Below are positions 22,478-31,862 of a stretch of 38,904 nt of DNA, piece after piece. Numbering within the stretch: the stretch's first letter is position 1; each line of letters opens with the position of its first letter. The DNA comes from Polyangia bacterium (GTDB taxonomy: Bacteria > Myxococcota_A > Polyangia > Polyangiales > Sandaracinaceae). Below the pieces are notes generated by a model that worked only from the letters and a program-made list of their open reading frames with translations, was not told where the DNA came from and did no database searches. The stretch covers positions 1-38,904 of the forward strand of contig JAUHXR010000051.1 in NCBI GenBank assembly GCA_030426845.1. The letters run 5' to 3'. A program made the position numbers and the translations under genes.

Positions 22478-25400
22478 ATGGACTCGGATCGCGAATACCT
22501 GGACGGCCTCGCCCGCCTCCACCTCGTCGACGATCTCGAAGAGCGCCGCGCGACCTGGCGCCAGAGCATGGCCACGCTCGCGGCCGAGGCGGCCGAGCAG
22601 CGCCCCGTCCCCCTCGAGGGGTTGGATCCGGCCGAGGTGCTGCTGAGCACGCGCACCGCGATCGCGACCGGGCTGATCGAGGACCTCGACTTTCTCTCGG
22701 CCTCGGCCGCCGCGGGGGCGCTGTACGAGCTGGCGGCGATCCTCCCGACCGGCGAGGAGCGGCGCGAGCTCGGGCGGCGCGTCGCGAAGCGGCTCCACGA
22801 GGGCGACGCCCGTACGTTCGTGGCGCTCGCGACCCGGCTCGCGATGGGGTCCACGCGCGCGCTGAGCGGGCCCGGGGTGCGCGCCCGCGTCGCCCTCGCG
22901 CTCGACCTCCCCATCGGGAGCGGCACCCGGGCCGACGCGCTCGCCCTCGCGCTGATCTCCCGGCGCGAGCTCGCGCAGGACTGGCTCGTGACGCCGTCGA
23001 CCGGCTCGCTCCCCTCGCGCCGGCTCGCGGCCCGGCTCCTCGAGCGGGCGGCCCGCGAGGCCGCGCGGCGCTGCGATCAGGGCGACGACTCCGTGCTCGA
23101 GGTCTTCGCGCAGGAGAGCACCAAGGCCGCGTGGCGGCGGCTCCTCGGGGATCGCGAGCCGCTCGTCTGGCGGCACGTCGCGACCGCGCGCGGGCTCCTC
23201 AGCGAGCACTCGGCGCCGCTCGCCGACGCGATCGGCTCCGAGCTCGACCCGAGCCTCACCCCGACCGAGTGGCGGCGCGCGGCGACCTCCCTCGCCGCGT
23301 CGATCGCGGTGGCGCCGAGCAAGTCGCTCACCCGCGCGCTGCGCCTGCTCGAGGGCGAGCTGCCGATGCGCGACCGCGGCCTGCCCGGCGCGATGCTCCT
23401 GGGCCTGCCCCGCGCGGCCGAGGTCGAGCCCGAGGCGGCCGAGGAGCTCTGCACCGCGCTCGTCCGGGCCGGCGGCATCGACGCGGCCGAGGCCCTGCTC
23501 TCGCTGCGGCAAGAGCGGGTGGGCGGCGAGTTCGGCGCGTGGGCCTGCCAGATGGCGCGCGCCAAGCTGCGCGAGCGCGAGCTGATCGGCTCCGACGACG
23601 ACGGCGTCGCGGCGCTCGCCTCGATCCTCGACGAGGAGCTCCGACCCGAGGAGGAGCGCGACGCCGCGCCGAGCCTCCGCATGGTCCTCGAGGGCGCCCT
23701 CGCCGCCTTCGCGGAGGACGGCGCGCGGGCCGCCTACGGCCGCGCCTTCGGCGTGCTGCACCGGGTGGACGCGACGCTGCGGCGCCTCGAGTCCGCGTCG
23801 CTCGACACGCGCGAGGGGCGGCGCGAGTCCTACCACGCGCTGCGCGAGCTCGACTCCGTGCTCACCGAGACGAGCACGCTGGCCGATCTGCTCACCCTCG
23901 GCGCCAAGCCCGGGGTGGAGTCGCCCTCCCCGCTCGAGGCGTTCTTCGCGCGGCTGACCCGCTGGCTCCTCGCCCACGAGCGCGAGCCGATCCGGGAGCC
24001 CCGCCGCATCCACCACCGCGCGCTGCGCCTGCACCGCGTGCGGACGCTGCTGCACGTGGTCGACGCGGACGGCGGCTGGGGCGGCGGCGTCACCGACGAG
24101 CTGCGGGCGCGCCGCATCGAGACGGTCCGTGTGCTCCTGCGCCGCGTCCGCGACGACACCCCCTCGGTCCTCAAGCGGGTCGTCACCGCGTCGTGCGCGC
24201 GCGCCTCCGACGCGCTCCTGCGCGAGGAGGTCGGCGAGATCTCCGACGTCTTCCTCGCCGCCGTGCGCCACATCGAGACGCACGACGGGCTCGTGACGAT
24301 GGCCGAGGCGTCGATGGTCCCGGAGATGGTCGAGGTGTTCCGCGCCTACGCGAACCTCGTCACGCGCACCGAGACGACGACGCGCACCACCGCGACCCGC
24401 GGCCGCGCGAGCCTCGACGCCCTCCGCGCCTTGATCCGCAGCTTCCCCGCCGCGCTCTCCCCGCGCGTCGACGCGCTCCACGCGGCGCTGTTCGCGTTCG
24501 GTCGCGGGGTGGAGGGCGTGATGGCGGCGCGCTCGCTGGGCGAGCTCTGCGGCGAGGCCGACGGCGGGGCGTCGCGGATCGGTGAGCTCGAGCGCGCGAC
24601 TCGCCTCCTCGCCCGGCTGGTGGTCGGCGCGCGCCGGCGCCTCGGCGATCCACCCGACGATCTCGTCGGCGTCGGTGGCCCCGCCCTCCGCCTCCTCGAT
24701 CTCGCGGTCGAGCGCGCCTACCGCGGCGACCCCGGCCCCCTCGGCGAGGCGCTGGCGAGCGCGCTCGGCGCGCTCCACGAGGATCTGCCGACCCACCTCG
24801 CCGAGGTCGCGTCGGCCGCGCTGATCCGCAGCACGCGCCTGCCACGCGACGTCCCCGCCGACGCGCCGCCGCGCGACAGCTTCCTCCCGGCGGCGCCCAA
24901 GGAGAGCCCGCTGCCGCCGTGGCTGCCGCCCAGCCGGACGATCGGCGGCTTCTACGTCCTGCGGGCGCTCGGCTCGGGCGCGGTCGGCTCGGTGTTCGTC
25001 GCGCGGCGCTCCGAGCAGAAGAAGGTCGAGGACGCGCCGCGGTTCGCGCTCAAGGTCCCCGAGTACACCGGCGCGGCCGCGCGCACGCTCAGCGAGGCCG
25101 AGTTCTTGCGCCTCTTCCGCGAGGAGGCCGGCGCGCTCCTCGCCATCCCCGAGCACGAGCACCTCGCGCGCCTCGTGACCTTCGACGCGGGCGCGCAACC
25201 CAAGCCGATCCTCGTGATGGAGCTCGTCGAGGGGCCGACGCTCGAGCGCGTGGTGGAGACGGGCGCGCTCGACATCAACTCCACCTTCGCGATGCTCGAC
25301 GGCATCGCGGCCGGGCTCGAGGCGATGCACGCGGTGGGCGTCGGGCACCTCGACCTCAAGCCGTCCAACGTGATCGTCCGCGACCTCGACCCCCTGATGG

Positions 25401-25837
25401 GCGCCACGGGCAAGCCGGTGCTCGTCGACTTCGGCCTCGCCGGCCGCAACCTGCGCCCCGGGTGCGCGACCGCGAGCTACGGCGCGCCGGAGATCTGGGG
25501 CCTGACGCCCAAGGGGGTCAATCCCGAGCCGATGAGCGCGGACGTCTACGCGTTCGGCTGCCTCGCGTTCGAGGTGCTGACGGGGCGCGAGCTCGTCTTC
25601 GGCCCGAGCGAGGTCGCGATCATCACCTCCCACCTGTCGCACGACGGCGACTTCCAGGGGCTCGCCTGGCTCTCGCGCGACCCGATGCTCGCACCGATCG
25701 CCGACGTGATCGCGAGCGCCGTGCGGCAGGATCCACGAGCCCGCGCCTCGATCGCCGAGGTCCGCGCCCAGCTCGCGGAGCTCGGGCCGGGCCTGAGCGC
25801 GCGCCGCTGGCCGCTCAACATCGACGCGGCGGCCTGA
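22478..25837 (+). CDS. Large helical protein with a C-terminal non-RD Ser/Thr kinase domain
   Basis: 1119 aa. The first about 820 residues are Ala/Leu/Arg/Glu-rich and almost wholly helical, with no membrane segment and no motif that I recognise; HEAT- or TPR-like repeats are possible. The kinase domain starts at Ile822: G-loop LGSGAVGSVF (831-840), Lys859 (FALKV), HLDLKPSN (957-964, catalytic Asp959), DFG (984-986), GAPEIW and DVYAFGCLAFEVLTG. The Arg of HRD is Leu, so this is a non-RD kinase, probably not controlled by activation-loop phosphorylation. A kinase at the very C-terminus behind such a long domain reverses the usual PknB order. The next kinase gene starts 8 nt later, so the two are one operon. 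Confidence 0.87.
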   Translation: MDSDREYLDGLARLHLVDDLEERRATWRQSMATLAAEAAEQRPVPLEGLDPAEVLLSTRTAIATGLIEDLDFLSASAAAGALYELAAILPTGEERRELGRRVAKRLHEGDARTFVALATRLAMGSTRALSGPGVRARVALALDLPIGSGTRADALALALISRRELAQDWLVTPSTGSLPSRRLAARLLERAAREAARRCDQGDDSVLEVFAQESTKAAWRRLLGDREPLVWRHVATARGLLSEHSAPLADAIGSELDPSLTPTEWRRAATSLAASIAVAPSKSLTRALRLLEGELPMRDRGLPGAMLLGLPRAAEVEPEAAEELCTALVRAGGIDAAEALLSLRQERVGGEFGAWACQMARAKLRERELIGSDDDGVAALASILDEELRPEEERDAAPSLRMVLEGALAAFAEDGARAAYGRAFGVLHRVDATLRRLESASLDTREGRRESYHALRELDSVLTETSTLADLLTLGAKPGVESPSPLEAFFARLTRWLLAHEREPIREPRRIHHRALRLHRVRTLLHVVDADGGWGGGVTDELRARRIETVRVLLRRVRDDTPSVLKRVVTASCARASDALLREEVGEISDVFLAAVRHIETHDGLVTMAEASMVPEMVEVFRAYANLVTRTETTTRTTATRGRASLDALRALIRSFPAALSPRVDALHAALFAFGRGVEGVMAARSLGELCGEADGGASRIGELERATRLLARLVVGARRRLGDPPDDLVGVGGPALRLLDLAVERAYRGDPGPLGEALASALGALHEDLPTHLAEVASAALIRSTRLPRDVPADAPPRDSFLPAAPKESPLPPWLPPSRTIGGFYVLRALGSGAVGSVFVARRSEQKKVEDAPRFALKVPEYTGAAARTLSEAEFLRLFREEAGALLAIPEHEHLARLVTFDAGAQPKPILVMELVEGPTLERVVETGALDINSTFAMLDGIAAGLEAMHAVGVGHLDLKPSNVIVRDLDPLMGATGKPVLVDFGLAGRNLRPGCATASYGAPEIWGLTPKGVNPEPMSADVYAFGCLAFEVLTGRELVFGPSEVAIITSHLSHDGDFQGLAWLSRDPMLAPIADVIASAVRQDPRARASIAEVRAQLAELGPGLSARRWPLNIDAAA

Positions 25838-25845
25838 GCGCCGCC

Positions 25846-27714
25846 ATGCCGGCCACCTCGCGCGACCGCAAGACGTTCCGCGACACCCTCGAGGCCGCTC
25901 ACATCGATCCTCGCTCGCTCGAGCTGCGCGCCGACGGAACGGTGGGGCCGCCCGCCGCCGACGACGACGCGGCGGACCTGGCCGCGCTGCTGCCGCAGCT
26001 CGGGCTCGCGCCGGGCGGCGGCGACGTCCAGCTCGGCGAGCGGATCGGCGAGGGCGGCATGGGAGTGGTCCGCGCCGCGCGGCAGACGTCGCTCGGCCGC
26101 ACGGTCGCGGTGAAGGTGCTCCAGGACGACGCGCGCACCGCCAAGCGCGTGCGCGACTTCGTGCGTGAAGCCCGCGTCACGGGGCTCCTCGAGCACCCCA
26201 ACGTCGTGCCGATCCACGGGCTCGCGGCCGGCGACGACGGCAGCCCGTGGATGATCATGAAACGGGTGGTCGGCCAGAGCTGGCTCGAGCGGATCGAGCA
26301 GACCTTCGGCGCGCCCGATCACCTCGCGCCGCACCTCGAGGTCTTGCGCGCGGTGTGCCGCGCGGTCGAGGCCGCGCACGCGCAAGGGATCCTGCACCGC
26401 GACATCAAGCCGGACAACGTCCTCGTGGGCGACTTCGGCGAGGTGCTGGTCGTCGACTGGGGCCTCGCGATCGCGTTCGGTGACCCGCCCTTCGACGACA
26501 TGCCGCGCGTGACGGAGACCACCCTCGTCGTCGGCACACCGCGCTACATGGCGCCCGAGATGGCGGTCGGCGACGGACGGGCGCTCGGGCCGGCGACCGA
26601 CGTGTACCTCCTCGGCGCGACCCTGCACCACGTGCTCACCGGCGACTCGCGGCACCAGGGCGAGCACCTGATGGAGCTGCTTTACGAGGCCTACGCATCG
26701 GAGCCCTTCGCCTACGACGCGGCGGTGCCGGAGGAGCTCGCGCGCATCGCGAACCGTGCGTGCGCGCCGCTGCCGGAGGAGCGCTTCGAGGACGTCGCGG
26801 CGTTCCGGCGCGCGCTCGAGGAGTACGAGCGCCACGCGGGCTCGATCCAGCTCGCCGCCCAGGCGCGCGCCCGCCTGGACGCGGGGGACGAGGCCGATCT
26901 CACCGCGTGCCGCTTCGGCTTCGAGCAGGCGCTCGCGATGTGGTCGGACAACCCGGTCGCCGAAGCGGGCCTCGTCGACACGCTGGAGCGCGAGGCCACC
27001 CGGGCGCTCGATCAGGACGCCTTCGACCAGGCCCGGGGGCTGATCGCGCGGCTCGAGGAGGTCCACGCCGCAGTCCCTTCGACGCGACCGCAGGGCGCGG
27101 GTGAGCGTTCGCTGCGCGAGCGCCTCGCAGAGCTCTCCGCGCGCATGGAGCGCCGCCAGGCCCGGGTGGCCGAGCTCGAGCGCACCGCCCACGAGCAAGA
27201 CCTCGGGGTGGGGATCGAGGGTCGCCGCGCCTACGGCGTCGCCTTTGGCCTGATGTTCGGCCTCTACAACGTCGGCGCGGGCCTCGCGAGCGAGCTCGGC
27301 GTGTGGGCCCCGAGCCACCTCGGCTACGTGGTCGGCGCGTTCCTCGTCGCGGCGACGGTCGGCCTGGTAGCCCTCACGCGCCTGCCGCGGCTCACCCCCA
27401 ACCGCGCGGCCCGCCGGCTCCTCATCGGGCTCGCGGTGATCCTGAGCGCCCAGGTGCCGGTGTTCCTCGCGCTCGGCGCGTTCGACGTCGACATCGAGCG
27501 CTCGCTCGCGGTGAGCCTGCTGCAGCTCGGCGGGAGCTTCACGATCAAGACCCTCACGGTGGACGAGCGCATGATCTGGGTCGGCGCGCTCACCGCTCTG
27601 CTCGGAGGGCTCGGCCTGCTCGTGCCGGCGCTGAGCTGGTACCTCGTCGGCCTCGCCTACGCCGCGTTCTTCATCGGCGGCGCGTTCCTTCGCTTCGAGC
27701 CCACCGAGCCCTGA
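25846..27714 (+). CDS. DWG-type Ser/Thr kinase with C-terminal membrane domain
   Basis: 622 aa from ATG 25846, 8 nt after the previous stop. The kinase domain (about 61-330) has GEGGMGVVRAA (68-78), Lys90 (VAVKVL), HRDIKPDN (184-191), DWG in place of DFG (204-206) and GTPRYMAPE (230-238). DWG occurs in an uncharacterised subset of bacterial kinases often seen in Myxococcota and Planctomycetes. A helical segment follows (about 333-455), then five hydrophobic helices (about 463-483, 493-511, 523-545, 577-596, 599-616) form an unusual polytopic C-terminus. Most PknB-like kinases have one helix only. It lacks a clear extracytoplasmic sensor domain, so short loops or lipids may be sensed. Confidence 0.9.
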   Translation: MPATSRDRKTFRDTLEAAHIDPRSLELRADGTVGPPAADDDAADLAALLPQLGLAPGGGDVQLGERIGEGGMGVVRAARQTSLGRTVAVKVLQDDARTAKRVRDFVREARVTGLLEHPNVVPIHGLAAGDDGSPWMIMKRVVGQSWLERIEQTFGAPDHLAPHLEVLRAVCRAVEAAHAQGILHRDIKPDNVLVGDFGEVLVVDWGLAIAFGDPPFDDMPRVTETTLVVGTPRYMAPEMAVGDGRALGPATDVYLLGATLHHVLTGDSRHQGEHLMELLYEAYASEPFAYDAAVPEELARIANRACAPLPEERFEDVAAFRRALEEYERHAGSIQLAAQARARLDAGDEADLTACRFGFEQALAMWSDNPVAEAGLVDTLEREATRALDQDAFDQARGLIARLEEVHAAVPSTRPQGAGERSLRERLAELSARMERRQARVAELERTAHEQDLGVGIEGRRAYGVAFGLMFGLYNVGAGLASELGVWAPSHLGYVVGAFLVAATVGLVALTRLPRLTPNRAARRLLIGLAVILSAQVPVFLALGAFDVDIERSLAVSLLQLGGSFTIKTLTVDERMIWVGALTALLGGLGLLVPALSWYLVGLAYAAFFIGGAFLRFEPTEP

Positions 27715-27745
27715 CGGCCAGCCGGTCTGGGTCGCGACGCCTGGC

Positions 27746-29017
27746 TCAGGGCGTCGGGCTCGCGGCGCCCTCGTCGTCGGTCGGGAGCACTCCCCCGTGC
27801 GGAGACGCGCCCTGCGGAGACGCCCCGTGCGGAGACGCGCCGTGCGGAGGCGCCCCGTGCGGAGACGCGCCGTGCGGAGGCACGCCCGGCGGCGGCGCAT
27901 CGTCGGCGCTCCCCTCGGGCGCCGGGACCGCGTCGCCCTCGGCCGACTCGCCCTCGGCCGACTCGCCCTCGGCCGCGGATCCGTCGTCCGCCGCGGCGGT
28001 CCCCTCGGGCGCCGCCTCCGGGGTGCGATCGATCGGGTCGAGCCCGAGCACCGGCCGCGCGTCGTCCTCGAACGCCTGCGCGACGGAAGGCGGCACCCGC
28101 ACCCAGCCGCGCGTCGTCTCCGTGCGCGCGTAGTAGGCGGCCGGGCTCGCGTCCACGCGCGACAGCTCGAGCCGACCGAGCTCCTCGCCGCCCTCGCCCT
28201 CGAAGGTCAGGCGCATCACCGAGGTCGGGGCCGGCGCGTCGCCTTCGAGATCCGAGCCGGGCTCGCCCTCGAGGTAGCGCTGGACGCGGAGCCGCGGGTA
28301 GGCGCCGAGCCAGTTGCCGAACAGCTCGTTGCGCGTGTCGGGGCGCTCCGCGTCGACCCACTGCGCGCTCGCCTCGTCGAGGCGGTTGCGCTGAAGGAGT
28401 CGCTTGTGGCGCTCGAAGGCGTCGACCTCCACCGCCGCGATCTCGGTCCACTCGAAGGTGTGGAGCCGGCGCTCCATGAGGCGCAGCTCCGCCGACTCGA
28501 TCGGCTCAAGACGCTCGTCGCCGATCAGGTAGACCGCGTCGCCCGCGCGTGCGTAGCGGTCCCCCGAGCCGTAGGCCCGCCCGCCGATCGTGAAGGACTC
28601 CTCGCGGTCGCCGCAGCGCAGCGTCAGCGTGCCCTCCGGCTCATCGAGGCCGATCTCCGCGAGCTGCTCGGGCCCGAGCTCGCCGAGCGAGCGGCGCGCC
28701 CGCAGCGGCGCGAGCTGCTCGAGGACCTGGTCGATCGCGTCGGTCGCGGCGAAGCGCTCTCGGCTGCCCTCGCCGCGCTCGGGGTGGCGCTCGATCACCA
28801 CCCACGCGTCGAGCTCGTCGCCGTCGCGCGTCAGCTCGACGTGGATGTCTTTGTCGTCGAGCGCGAGGCTCACCGCGCTGAGGTCGCGCGGGCGGCACTC
28901 GAAGACCGTCACCTCGTCGACCGCCGCGCTCGTCCCCTCGTCGGTCCAGACGAGGTAGGCGAGGAGGAGCGACCCGAGCGCGAGGATCGCGTGGGCCATG
29001 ACGCTGCGCGCGTTCAC
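27746..29017 (-). CDS. DUF4340-like membrane-anchored protein of an ABC operon
   Basis: 423 aa from GTG 29017. It has a strong Shine-Dalgarno GAGGAAGAGGA and GTGA overlap with the upstream gene. One N-terminal membrane helix (about 7-25) is followed by a large extracytoplasmic region (about 30-340). Alternating short strands and helices contain repeated segments such as LTLRCGDREESFTIGGRAYG, YLIGDERLEPIESAELRLMERR and a second LGELELSRV half, matching the DUF4340 pattern. The tail (about 350-423) is low complexity with EGESA and ASPHG pentads. In several phyla DUF4340 proteins are encoded beside GldG-like proteins and ABC permeases, as here. The molecular role is unknown; the protein might form a periplasmic arm of the ABC complex. 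Confidence 0.75.
   Translation of the reverse strand: MNARSVMAHAILALGSLLLAYLVWTDEGTSAAVDEVTVFECRPRDLSAVSLALDDKDIHVELTRDGDELDAWVVIERHPERGEGSRERFAATDAIDQVLEQLAPLRARRSLGELGPEQLAEIGLDEPEGTLTLRCGDREESFTIGGRAYGSGDRYARAGDAVYLIGDERLEPIESAELRLMERRLHTFEWTEIAAVEVDAFERHKRLLQRNRLDEASAQWVDAERPDTRNELFGNWLGAYPRLRVQRYLEGEPGSDLEGDAPAPTSVMRLTFEGEGGEELGRLELSRVDASPAAYYARTETTRGWVRVPPSVAQAFEDDARPVLGLDPIDRTPEAAPEGTAAADDGSAAEGESAEGESAEGDAVPAPEGSADDAPPPGVPPHGASPHGAPPHGASPHGASPQGASPHGGVLPTDDEGAASPTP
27796..27885. repeat. Six-copy 15-nt tandem repeat
   Basis: Units such as CGTGCGGAGACGCGC at 27796, 27811, 27826, 27841, 27856 and 27871, with one to four differences. On the minus strand they encode five-residue units of the ASPHG/APPHG type in the DUF4340-like protein tail. 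A shorter run of a different 15-nt unit (EGESA) lies nearby at about 27932-27975. Confidence 0.9.
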
Positions 29018-31146
29018 TCCTCTTCCTCCTCGCGGGCCGGCTCCTCGGCCGGCTTCTCCGTCACCGCCTCCTTGGCGGGCGCCTGAGGCGCGCGGGGGCC
29101 TCGCGGGCGGCGCGAGCGTCCCCCGCCGCCGCGGGTCTGCAGCCACACCCCGAGCACGATGAGCGGGAGCGGCAGCCCGAACGCGCTCCCGTAGAACCAG
29201 ACCGCGTCGTCCTCGGCGCGGATCTCGATCGGGACGTCCTCCTCGGACTGCGTGGGCCCGAGGACGGTCTCCTCGCCGACGAGCCAGTTGACCGAGTCCA
29301 TGAGGACGAACGCGTTGCCGCGGTTGCCGATCCATCCGTCGGTGATGAAGTCGCCGTCGGCGACCACCACCGCGCGGCCCTCCTCGGAGCCCTCGGTCGG
29401 CACGGTGACGGCCGCGATCATGTTGAACGCCTCGGCCGGCTCGCTCGCGCCCTGCTCGTGGTCGCCGTCGACGTCGAGCCAGTAGCCGCTGGTCGCGCGC
29501 AGCGGGAACGTCACGCTCGCGCCCTCGAGCGCGCCCGCCTCGTCGCGGACCAGCGCGCCGCCGGCCATGAAGACGGTCGCGACCCGGCTGCGGAACCGGT
29601 TGGCGAGGGTGACCGTCGGGTGGGCGGAGTAGGTGTTCGAGTAGACGATTCGGCGGTTCGCCGGCGGCGCGCCGCGGCGCACGAAGCTCGTCTCGCTGTG
29701 GAGCACGCCGTCGCGGAGCCGCACGCCGAGGCGCGAGAGCAAAGGCCCGAGCCCGTGGTCGACGTCCGGATCCACGAAGACGAGCAGGCGCCCGCCCTCG
29801 CCGACGTAGCGCGCGAGGCTCTCCGCCTCTTCGGGGAGGAACGGCTCGCGCGGGCCGATGACCGCCACCGCCGGCGCCCCCTCGGGCACGCGGTTGCCGA
29901 GGCCCTGGGCCGGGCCGAGGTCGCGGTGCTGGATGTTCGCGCGCGAGAGCGCGTCGATGAGCTCGCCGAGGCGCTGGTCCGACGGGTCGCCCTCGAGCGG
30001 GGTCGCCGCGCGCTCGCGGTGCCCCGTCGTCAGGTAGAGCTCGCGCGGCCGCGTCGTGAGCTGCGCGAAGTGCTGCTGGAACAGGCCGTCGAGCGTCCGC
30101 AGCCGCCGCCGCGCCGTGTCGAGCTCGAGGCCGACCTCGAAGCTCTCCGCCTGCTGCCCCTCACCCTCACCGCGCGTGAGCAGGACGAAGCCGTTGCCGC
30201 GCACCCGGTGCTCGCGCGCGAGCTCAGCCGCGAGCGCGTGGTCGTGCTGCACCACCGTGAGCGCGTCGCTCGCCTCGTCCAGCGTCTCGAAGTAGGGCCG
30301 CAGCGCGTCGAGGACCTCGTTGACGTCCGGGTAGAACAGGTGGACCTGCACCGGCTCGTCGACGTCGCGCACCATCCGCAGCGTCGTCTCGCTCGGCTCG
30401 GTCGTGCGGAAGTAGCTGAGGTCGCGCTTCACGTCGCGCTCGTTGGCCACGTAGCTGAGCGCGGCGACCGTCACGAGGCTGAGGCCGATCGCGAGCCCGG
30501 TGCTCGCCGCGCTGGCGACGCGCCGCAGCTCGATCGCCTCCTCCACCGGCATCCGCCGGTAGGCCATCTCCATGTAGAGGAGCGCCGAGAGCGAGACCAC
30601 GAGCACGCTCGGGAACGCGACCTTGAACACCCCGCCCGCGCGCTCGGAGCCCTCGAGCCCAAGCGCCTCGAGCCCGGCGTCCGTGCCGAGCGCGTAGAGG
30701 AGGAGCGACAGGAACACGCCGCCGGTGGCGACCGCGAGCCACGTCTCCACCGTGCGCTGCTCTCCCTTGGCCCGGGAGAGCGACCAGCCGCGCCAGCCGG
30801 CCGCGAGCGCGAGCGTGGTGAGCGCGAGGCCGCGCCAGACGGTGATCTGCTCGCTCGCGTCGCCCACCACGCGCTCGCTGATGAACAGCAGGATCAGACC
30901 GAGCGGCAGGATCAGACCGACCCAGAAGCCGCGCCGGCCCTCGACCTGCCCCTCGCCACCCGCGACCGTCTCGAACGCCGCGAAGCCGATCGCGCCGAGC
31001 GCGATCCCGATGGCCGCGCCGATCAACCCGAAGGTCAGCCCGAGCGCCACCGCGAGCGCGATCCAGCCGAGCCCGAGCCCCAGCCACCGGACCAGGCGCC
31101 CGCCCGCCTTCGGCTCCGCGCGGTTTGGGTCCGGGGTCATCGCCAT
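29014..31146 (-). CDS. GldG-like ABC transporter auxiliary protein with polytopic N-terminus
   Basis: 710 aa from ATG 31146. GGAGAG lies 6 nt upstream of this ATG; a second ATG at 31140 overlaps the upstream stop but is 12 nt from the Shine-Dalgarno. About seven hydrophobic helices lie in residues 20-234, followed by a large domain (about 240-650). It contains VQVHLFYPDVNEVLDALRPY and YLTTGHRE, with segments such as AVAVIGPREPFLPEEAESL and RLLVFVDPDVDHG, matching the GldG/ABC_transp_aux pattern. One C-terminal helix precedes a charged tail. Canonical GldG has a single N-terminal helix, so the extra membrane part is unusual. Overlaps of 4-10 nt on both sides show co-expression with the ABC permease and DUF4340 genes. 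Confidence 0.82.
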   Translation of the reverse strand: MAMTPDPNRAEPKAGGRLVRWLGLGLGWIALAVALGLTFGLIGAAIGIALGAIGFAAFETVAGGEGQVEGRRGFWVGLILPLGLILLFISERVVGDASEQITVWRGLALTTLALAAGWRGWSLSRAKGEQRTVETWLAVATGGVFLSLLLYALGTDAGLEALGLEGSERAGGVFKVAFPSVLVVSLSALLYMEMAYRRMPVEEAIELRRVASAASTGLAIGLSLVTVAALSYVANERDVKRDLSYFRTTEPSETTLRMVRDVDEPVQVHLFYPDVNEVLDALRPYFETLDEASDALTVVQHDHALAAELAREHRVRGNGFVLLTRGEGEGQQAESFEVGLELDTARRRLRTLDGLFQQHFAQLTTRPRELYLTTGHRERAATPLEGDPSDQRLGELIDALSRANIQHRDLGPAQGLGNRVPEGAPAVAVIGPREPFLPEEAESLARYVGEGGRLLVFVDPDVDHGLGPLLSRLGVRLRDGVLHSETSFVRRGAPPANRRIVYSNTYSAHPTVTLANRFRSRVATVFMAGGALVRDEAGALEGASVTFPLRATSGYWLDVDGDHEQGASEPAEAFNMIAAVTVPTEGSEEGRAVVVADGDFITDGWIGNRGNAFVLMDSVNWLVGEETVLGPTQSEEDVPIEIRAEDDAVWFYGSAFGLPLPLIVLGVWLQTRGGGGRSRRPRGPRAPQAPAKEAVTEKPAEEPAREEEEE

Positions 31147-31862
31147 CGCTGGCTCTCCAGGACCTTGGTCGCCGCGAGGAGCGAGAAGTAGATGACGCCG
31201 CCAAAGAACACGAGGTCGCTGAGCTGCACGAGCCCGTTCTGGAACGGGGTGAAGTGGCTCGTGTGGAGCGCGAGGTAGCCGAGGAGCTCGCGGAACGGCG
31301 GGTCCACCGTCTGGCTCAGCGGGTAGCAGAGCTCGAGGAGGACCACGATGGCGCCGGTGAGCACCACCGCGAGGAACGGGTTCTTGGTGAGCGAGGACGC
31401 GAGCGCGCCCAGGGCGAGGGTCGTCGCGCCGAGGAGGATCATCCCGATGTAGCCGGCCGCGATGTGGCCACCGCTGACCTTGCCGTTCAGGAGGATCAGC
31501 GCGGGCAGGTACAGCGAGCAGAGCGTCACGAGGCTCATGAAGAGCAGCGTCGCGAGGTACTTGCCGACGACGATCTCGCCCTCGCGGATCGGCGAGGTGA
31601 ACAGGAGCACGTCCGTCCCGGCGGCGCGCTCCTCCGCGAGCAGGCGCATCGAGAAGAGGACGCCGCCGATCATGGTGACCGCGCCGCCGAAGTAGAAGAA
31701 GATGCGGAGCACCTCGGAGCTGACCTGCCGCTCGTCGCCGATCGCGAAGGCGTTGAACAGGAGCCCGTCGAGGAGCAGCAGGACGGCCGCGATGTAGTAG
31801 CCGCTCGGGCGGCGCAGGTAGCCGCCGAGCTCGCGCATCACGAGGAGCCCGATGTTCCTCAC
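31137..31862 (-). CDS. ABC-2 permease (GldF-like)
   Basis: 241 aa from GTG 31862, overlapping the upstream ATPase stop as GTGA. The protein begins MRNIGLLVMRELGGYLRRP, a typical ABC-2 amphipathic N-terminus, and has about six hydrophobic helices. The central motif LLAEERAAGTDVLLFTSPIRE matches the conserved RxxGTxxxLLxxPixx motif of ABC-2 permeases, including GldF and NosY. It would form the membrane pore with the ATPase encoded upstream. The GldG-like gene overlaps its 3' end. No substrate can be assigned; homologous systems in Bacteroidetes are tied to gliding and secretion, but that role is not proven for this phylum. Confidence 0.88.
   Translation of the reverse strand: MRNIGLLVMRELGGYLRRPSGYYIAAVLLLLDGLLFNAFAIGDERQVSSEVLRIFFYFGGAVTMIGGVLFSMRLLAEERAAGTDVLLFTSPIREGEIVVGKYLATLLFMSLVTLCSLYLPALILLNGKVSGGHIAAGYIGMILLGATTLALGALASSLTKNPFLAVVLTGAIVVLLELCYPLSQTVDPPFRELLGYLALHTSHFTPFQNGLVQLSDLVFFGGVIYFSLLAATKVLESQRWR

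Noticed and set aside
22418-25642. 1074-aa antisense frame over the large kinase gene
   Set aside because: Same reason: low-complexity Arg/Glu/Ala translation opposite a kinase with full motifs.
27796-27885. CRISPR-like array
   Set aside because: The repeats are contiguous without spacers and encode protein residues in frame.
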